Positions 61,403-64,000 of a stretch of DNA of 64,000 nucleotides are shown in pieces (the stretch's first letter is position 1; every line of letters begins with the position of its first letter). Under the pieces are notes generated by a model that made no database searches, was not told where the DNA came from, and was given only the letters and a program-made list of their open reading frames with translations. The translations under genes were made by a program, and so were the position numbers. This DNA comes from CAZDDI01 sp964504195 (lineage in GTDB: Bacteria > Chloroflexota > Anaerolineae > B4-G1 > SLSP01). The stretch spans positions 3,637-67,636 of the forward strand of contig CAZDDI010000017.1 of the NCBI GenBank assembly GCA_964504195.1, read 5' to 3'.

Positions 61403-61525
61403 CTAATTTGCTGCGCTGACGCCCATGGTAATGTGGCATGTGTCACAATCGAGCGCAACCCCCATCGCCTGCGCGATCTTTTCCGTATTACCAAATGCAG
61501 AATCGTAGATAATCAATACTTTCAT
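61403..61525 (-). pseudogene. Truncated flavodoxin gene
   Basis: A 40-codon frame starting MKVLIIYDSAFGNTEKIAQA, a textbook flavodoxin FMN-binding start, with GGAGG upstream. After residue 21 the sequence departs (GVALDCDTCHITM) and stops. A flavodoxin needs about 140 residues, so this is a 5' remnant, or part of one joined to other sequence by deletion. It lies just upstream of the intact TAT flavodoxin-like gene, same strand. Confidence 0.65.
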
Positions 61526-61642
61526 CGCATTCACCCTCCGAATTTCAGATTGAGTTCTACTAGACCTTGAGCAATCCCTCTATTACTTGAACCTGTCAAA
61601 GACAACGCTTTTGGGTAATCATATCGAAAGGCTCAGGATACG

Positions 61643-62185
61643 CTATGACACAAGGCCATCTATGTATGCAACAGCAATAACCCGATAAGCCGGATGATAA
61701 GCTTCAGTATAAACGGCGCTATGATGCACAGCTGGGAAGTCTTCAACCATCCTTGCAGAGATAAAATCCCTGACATCCTCTGGTGTAAACGACAACACGC
61801 CCATCCGCGACAGCTGTTCCGCATACATTCCATACCGCTGTAATTCCCTAAGTGAGCCGTGATAGCGGTTGGCCGTCTTGATAAATGCTTCAAGTAACAC
61901 GCCCAAATCATATCCTTGAGCCAGGTATGGTCTGAGGTTAACGCGAACGATGTGCGCATTGGGCGAGATAGGATCTATCACCGACTCTAATGGACCGTCA
62001 GCAAGCGTGCTTACTTCACGCTCGAGCCAATCACGTGCCTGTTGCTCGTTTTGAACAGCATGCTCACACCCCAAAGCGGCTTGGTGAACGAGCTTATACA
62101 AGTCTTGAATTTCCATGCGCGGATAGCGCGCAACCTGAGCCGCCAAAATGCGTTGAAGAGCGCGGCATTCCTCTACAATAGCCAT
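61643..62185 (-). CDS. Conserved-looking soluble protein, unknown function
   Basis: A 180-residue protein, mostly helical, with MEIQDLYKLVHQAALGCEHAV near residue 23 and HIVRVNLRPYLAQGYDLGVLLEAFIKTA in pieces, then FPAVHHSAVYTEAYHPAYRVI near the end. I do not recognise a named family. No membrane segment or metal motif is sure, though His residues in HQAA..EH and VHHS could bind metal. Start taken at ATG 62185; an in-frame GTG lies at 62221, inside a divergent promoter region. AT-richer than average. It is divergent from the TetR-type gene, so it may share its operator. Confidence 0.55.
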   Translation of the reverse strand: MAIVEECRALQRILAAQVARYPRMEIQDLYKLVHQAALGCEHAVQNEQQARDWLEREVSTLADGPLESVIDPISPNAHIVRVNLRPYLAQGYDLGVLLEAFIKTANRYHGSLRELQRYGMYAEQLSRMGVLSFTPEDVRDFISARMVEDFPAVHHSAVYTEAYHPAYRVIAVAYIDGLVS

Positions 62186-62226
62186 CAATTCCACGATAAA
62201 CCCACCACCAACTAGTACCACATCAC

Positions 62227-62254
62227 TTGACTCCTTAAGTAAACAGTGTATAAT
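62227..62254 (+). promoter_or_regulatory. Promoter of the TetR-type regulator
   Basis: TTGACT (62227-62232), 16-bp spacer, TATAAT (62249-62254). Confidence 0.8.
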
Positions 62255-62268
62255 TACAGAACACTGTT
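62242..62268. promoter_or_regulatory. Inverted-repeat operator over the TetR -10 box
   Basis: AACAGTGT (62242-62249) and ACACTGTT (62261-62268) are exact inverted 8-mers, 11 bp apart, bracketing the -10 box. A third copy, ACACTGTT, is at 62915-62922. Confidence 0.75.
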
Positions 62269-62281
62269 AAAGGAGGCGTTT

Positions 62282-62893
62282 ATGAAATCATCTCCACGTG
62301 ACCGGCGTCACGATCTGACCAAACAAAAAATACTCGCTACCGCCCGTAATATCCTGCTGGCAGAAGGCGTTGCTGGAATTTCCATGCGTACCCTGGCTGA
62401 AAAAGTAGACTACTCCCCTGCCGCACTTTACAAGTATTTTACCAATAAAGAAGAAATTGTCGAAGCCCTGCGCCAGGAAGCCTGGCAAATGCTCGCTGCT
62501 TACGCGCCTGAAACGCCACCTGCTGAGATGACTTCACTAGCAGACCTGTTCGTGCATTTGGGGCGCAACTATATCCGCTTTGCCACCCAATACCCCGAAT
62601 ATTACCAGTTGATTATGAGTACCACCGAAACTGGCCCCAACAGCATGCAGGAGTTCCAACAGAACCCCAACTTCATCGAGTTATTAAAATTTATAGAAGC
62701 GGCTATAACTTCTGGTGAATTTGAGTTACCGCCAAGCTATACCCCTATTCACCTGACAATGCTATCCTGGTTCACTGTCCACAGTATTGCACTGCTCAAA
62801 TTAACCATGATGAGCAAATGCCAAAACGAATTCGAAGCCCTGAGTATTGAAGTACTTGAATTAATTAAGGATGTCTTTATTGCCAAAGCGTGA
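62282..62893 (+). CDS. TetR-family transcriptional regulator
   Basis: A 203-residue regulator. The N-terminal HTH (about 14-62) reads ILATARNILLAEGVAGISMRTLAEKVDYSPAALYKYFTNKEEIVEAL in pieces. A helical ligand domain with TetR_C-like features follows. AAAGGAGG precedes ATG 62282; an earlier in-frame ATG lies in the operator. It likely represses itself and the following membrane-protein gene through the shared ACACTGTT sites. Inducer unknown. Confidence 0.93.
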   Translation: MKSSPRDRRHDLTKQKILATARNILLAEGVAGISMRTLAEKVDYSPAALYKYFTNKEEIVEALRQEAWQMLAAYAPETPPAEMTSLADLFVHLGRNYIRFATQYPEYYQLIMSTTETGPNSMQEFQQNPNFIELLKFIEAAITSGEFELPPSYTPIHLTMLSWFTVHSIALLKLTMMSKCQNEFEALSIEVLELIKDVFIAKA

Positions 62894-62914
62894 TATTTTT
62901 TTACCCCTATATGA

Positions 62915-62922
62915 ACACTGTT
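62915..62922. promoter_or_regulatory. Third TetR operator half-site, before the membrane protein gene
   Basis: GAACACTGTTTATTAAA contains ACACTGTT and closely matches the reverse of the first site (TATACACTGTTTA). It lies in the 67-nt spacer ahead of the membrane protein gene. Confidence 0.6.
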
Positions 62923-62960
62923 TATTAAACCAACATTGATAACAAAGGAGATTGTCCCAA

Positions 62961-63779
62961 ATGAAAGCTGTCAAAACCTCTCCGTCTACCCGCCCAGAAG
63001 AAACACTCACACTGCTGATTGGACTGCTCGTCCTAATAGCCGCCGGGGCCGGAGTTTTCATTCCCGGCTTCTATGACGGCATTGTTGATCCACGCTATGC
63101 CACCGGAACTATCACTGCTGACGTCGTATCGCTGATTAGCGTACCGTTGCTGATCATCTGCATCTGGCTAACACGACGCGGTAGCGTAGTTGCCCACCTG
63201 AGCTGGATTGCCCTGCTAGCCTACCTCGGCTACGCCTACGCCACCTACGCCTTTGACCGGCTATATACCCCTTTGTTCCTGGTCTATGTAGCAATTTTTG
63301 GCCTGTGCTGCTTCATCATTGTGCCATTAATAGCTCGGCTGGATGTAGACCAACTGGCTAAAGCCACACGCGAGATGCCCCTGCGCCGCGTCACAGCCAG
63401 TTTCCTGGTTTTTACCGGCCTGATTCTATACGTAATCGAACTCCCCGTCATTTTGGCGCGCATCCCTGGCGAAACCCTGTCAGGCGGTACACCTTTCATG
63501 GTCCTAGATATGGCTCTGGTTGCCCCGCTCTCTATCTTGACCGGGGTATGGGTCTGGAAACGCCATCCTTGGGGCGCAGTGCTGGCCGGAATTTTCCTAA
63601 TCAAAGCCATCACGCTAATGAGCAGTTTTCTGTTTGCCGATTACATGGACTGGTTCGCCGGTCGGCCGATGGAACCAGTCGCGACCATCATCTTTACCGG
63701 CATCTACCTGTTAGTCTACTTCTTTACCTGGAACTATTTTGCAGCTTTTGGCAAAGGCGCACGCAAACTAACATCTTAA
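62961..63779 (+). CDS. Polytopic membrane protein under the TetR-type regulator
   Basis: A 272-residue protein with about seven hydrophobic segments (first about 15-33, last about 240-262) and few charged residues within them. GFYDGIVDPRYATGTITADVVSLISVPLL (pieces) marks a loop after the first helix. I do not recognise a named family. AAAGGAG lies 10 nt before ATG 62961. It follows the TetR-type gene with an operator-like site between, so it is probably the regulated target; transport or a membrane-protective role would be guesses. Its stop directly abuts a MITE-like element. Confidence 0.7.
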   Translation: MKAVKTSPSTRPEETLTLLIGLLVLIAAGAGVFIPGFYDGIVDPRYATGTITADVVSLISVPLLIICIWLTRRGSVVAHLSWIALLAYLGYAYATYAFDRLYTPLFLVYVAIFGLCCFIIVPLIARLDVDQLAKATREMPLRRVTASFLVFTGLILYVIELPVILARIPGETLSGGTPFMVLDMALVAPLSILTGVWVWKRHPWGAVLAGIFLIKAITLMSSFLFADYMDWFAGRPMEPVATIIFTGIYLLVYFFTWNYFAAFGKGARKLTS

Positions 63780-63899
63780 GTAACTACTCAGCCCTGTCAT
63801 TGCGAATCGTCTGCGACGAAGCAATCTCAATCACGAACGAAATTGCGCCGTTCGGAGACGGCTCGCAATGACAGATAAAGTTTTAACCTGAGTGGTTAC
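63780..63899. mobile_element. 120-bp MITE-like element, GTAACTACTCAG family
   Basis: Ends GTAACTACTCAG and CTGAGTGGTTAC form imperfect inverted repeats. Inside, CTGTCATTGCGA and TCGCAATGACAG are an exact 12-bp inverted pair. The middle contains GACGAAGCAATCTC, a string common in dispersed bacterial repeats. It starts at the base after the stop codon of the membrane protein gene. Confidence 0.75.
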
Positions 63900-64000
63900 C
63901 ACATTTGTTCATCATCAACATGCTTGCCACTCACACTTAATGTACAATTTTCTACCGTACATCTAGATTAAAAACACGGCACATGGTAAAATCCCCCTTA
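63900..64000. other. AT-rich end of window, no gene seen
   Basis: No ORF or strong hairpin; a short TGTAC...GTACA pair (63941-63961) is the only symmetry. Confidence 0.4.

Overview
This 64 kb window is bacterial, gene-dense, and mostly GC-rich, with a few visibly AT-richer islands. Gene content points to Chloroflexota, possibly an Anaerolineae-like lineage. The reasons are large multi-pass GT39-type glycosyltransferases with DE motifs, a FhaA/FhaB-like pair, pyruvate phosphate dikinase, an Asp-type MurA, a fused PyrF-PyrE, a DUF4230 protein, and abundant dispersed intergenic repeats. This assignment is inference; there is no rRNA in the window. I saw no rRNA, tRNA, CRISPR array, IS transposase or prophage gene.

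Layout. 1-2.1 kb: a partial CYTH/VTC-like protein and a CNNM/CBS (CorC/HlyC) transporter on the minus strand. 2.4-7.7 kb: two related GT39-like membrane glycosyltransferases with tandem C-terminal beta modules, flanking a small exported protein. 8.0-11.5 kb: four co-oriented genes (zinc ribbon, CXC/TPR, small CXXC protein, ParB-like/UspA fusion). 11.5-15.6 kb, minus: an ABC-2 exporter, LarE and a secreted beta-helix protein. 15.9-22.5 kb: secG, a peptide-type solute-binding protein, ppdK, a DegV protein. 22.6-25.7 kb: a single-chain restriction-modification enzyme of type ISP/IIG kind. 25.9-28.5 kb, minus: an ABC-2 exporter operon with its own winged-helix regulator and a nested palindromic operator. 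28.7-31.6 kb: a nitrilase coupled to a third GT39-like protein. 31.6-35.6 kb, minus: the FHA pair, a LysM protein and an S9 peptidase. 35.7-38.7 kb: a glycosidase-like/O-antigen-ligase fusion. 39.0-45.2 kb: DUF4230 protein, a YhdJ-like methyltransferase with a probable restriction enzyme, murJ, murA, rdgB. 45.4-50.8 kb: a compatible-solute cluster (MGH1-like glycosidase, GT20, GT4, trehalose-phosphatase-like HAD). 51.4-54.7 kb: ppa, miaA, a YraN protein, an alpha-oxoamine synthase. 54.9-60.3 kb, minus: pyrC-pyrB-pyrFE-pyrD-pyrK. 60.7-63.8 kb: a TAT-exported flavodoxin-like protein, a truncated flavodoxin, an unknown protein, and a TetR-type regulator with a membrane protein that appear to share an operator.

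The most unusual content is non-coding. A 5'-leader repeat occurs three times, each copy directly upstream of a Shine-Dalgarno and in the same orientation as the downstream gene; its hairpin shows a compensatory base-pair change. A second leader repeat occurs twice. Heptanucleotide tandem repeats, resembling cyanobacterial STRR sequences, pepper the spacers and in one case sit in frame inside a membrane protein. A MITE-like family (GTAACTACTCAG ends) has three copies, and a 95-bp element has perfect 15-bp inverted ends. Two palindromic inserts lie in frame in the restriction-modification enzyme. Most recognisable promoters have a 16-bp spacer, and several genes appear leaderless.
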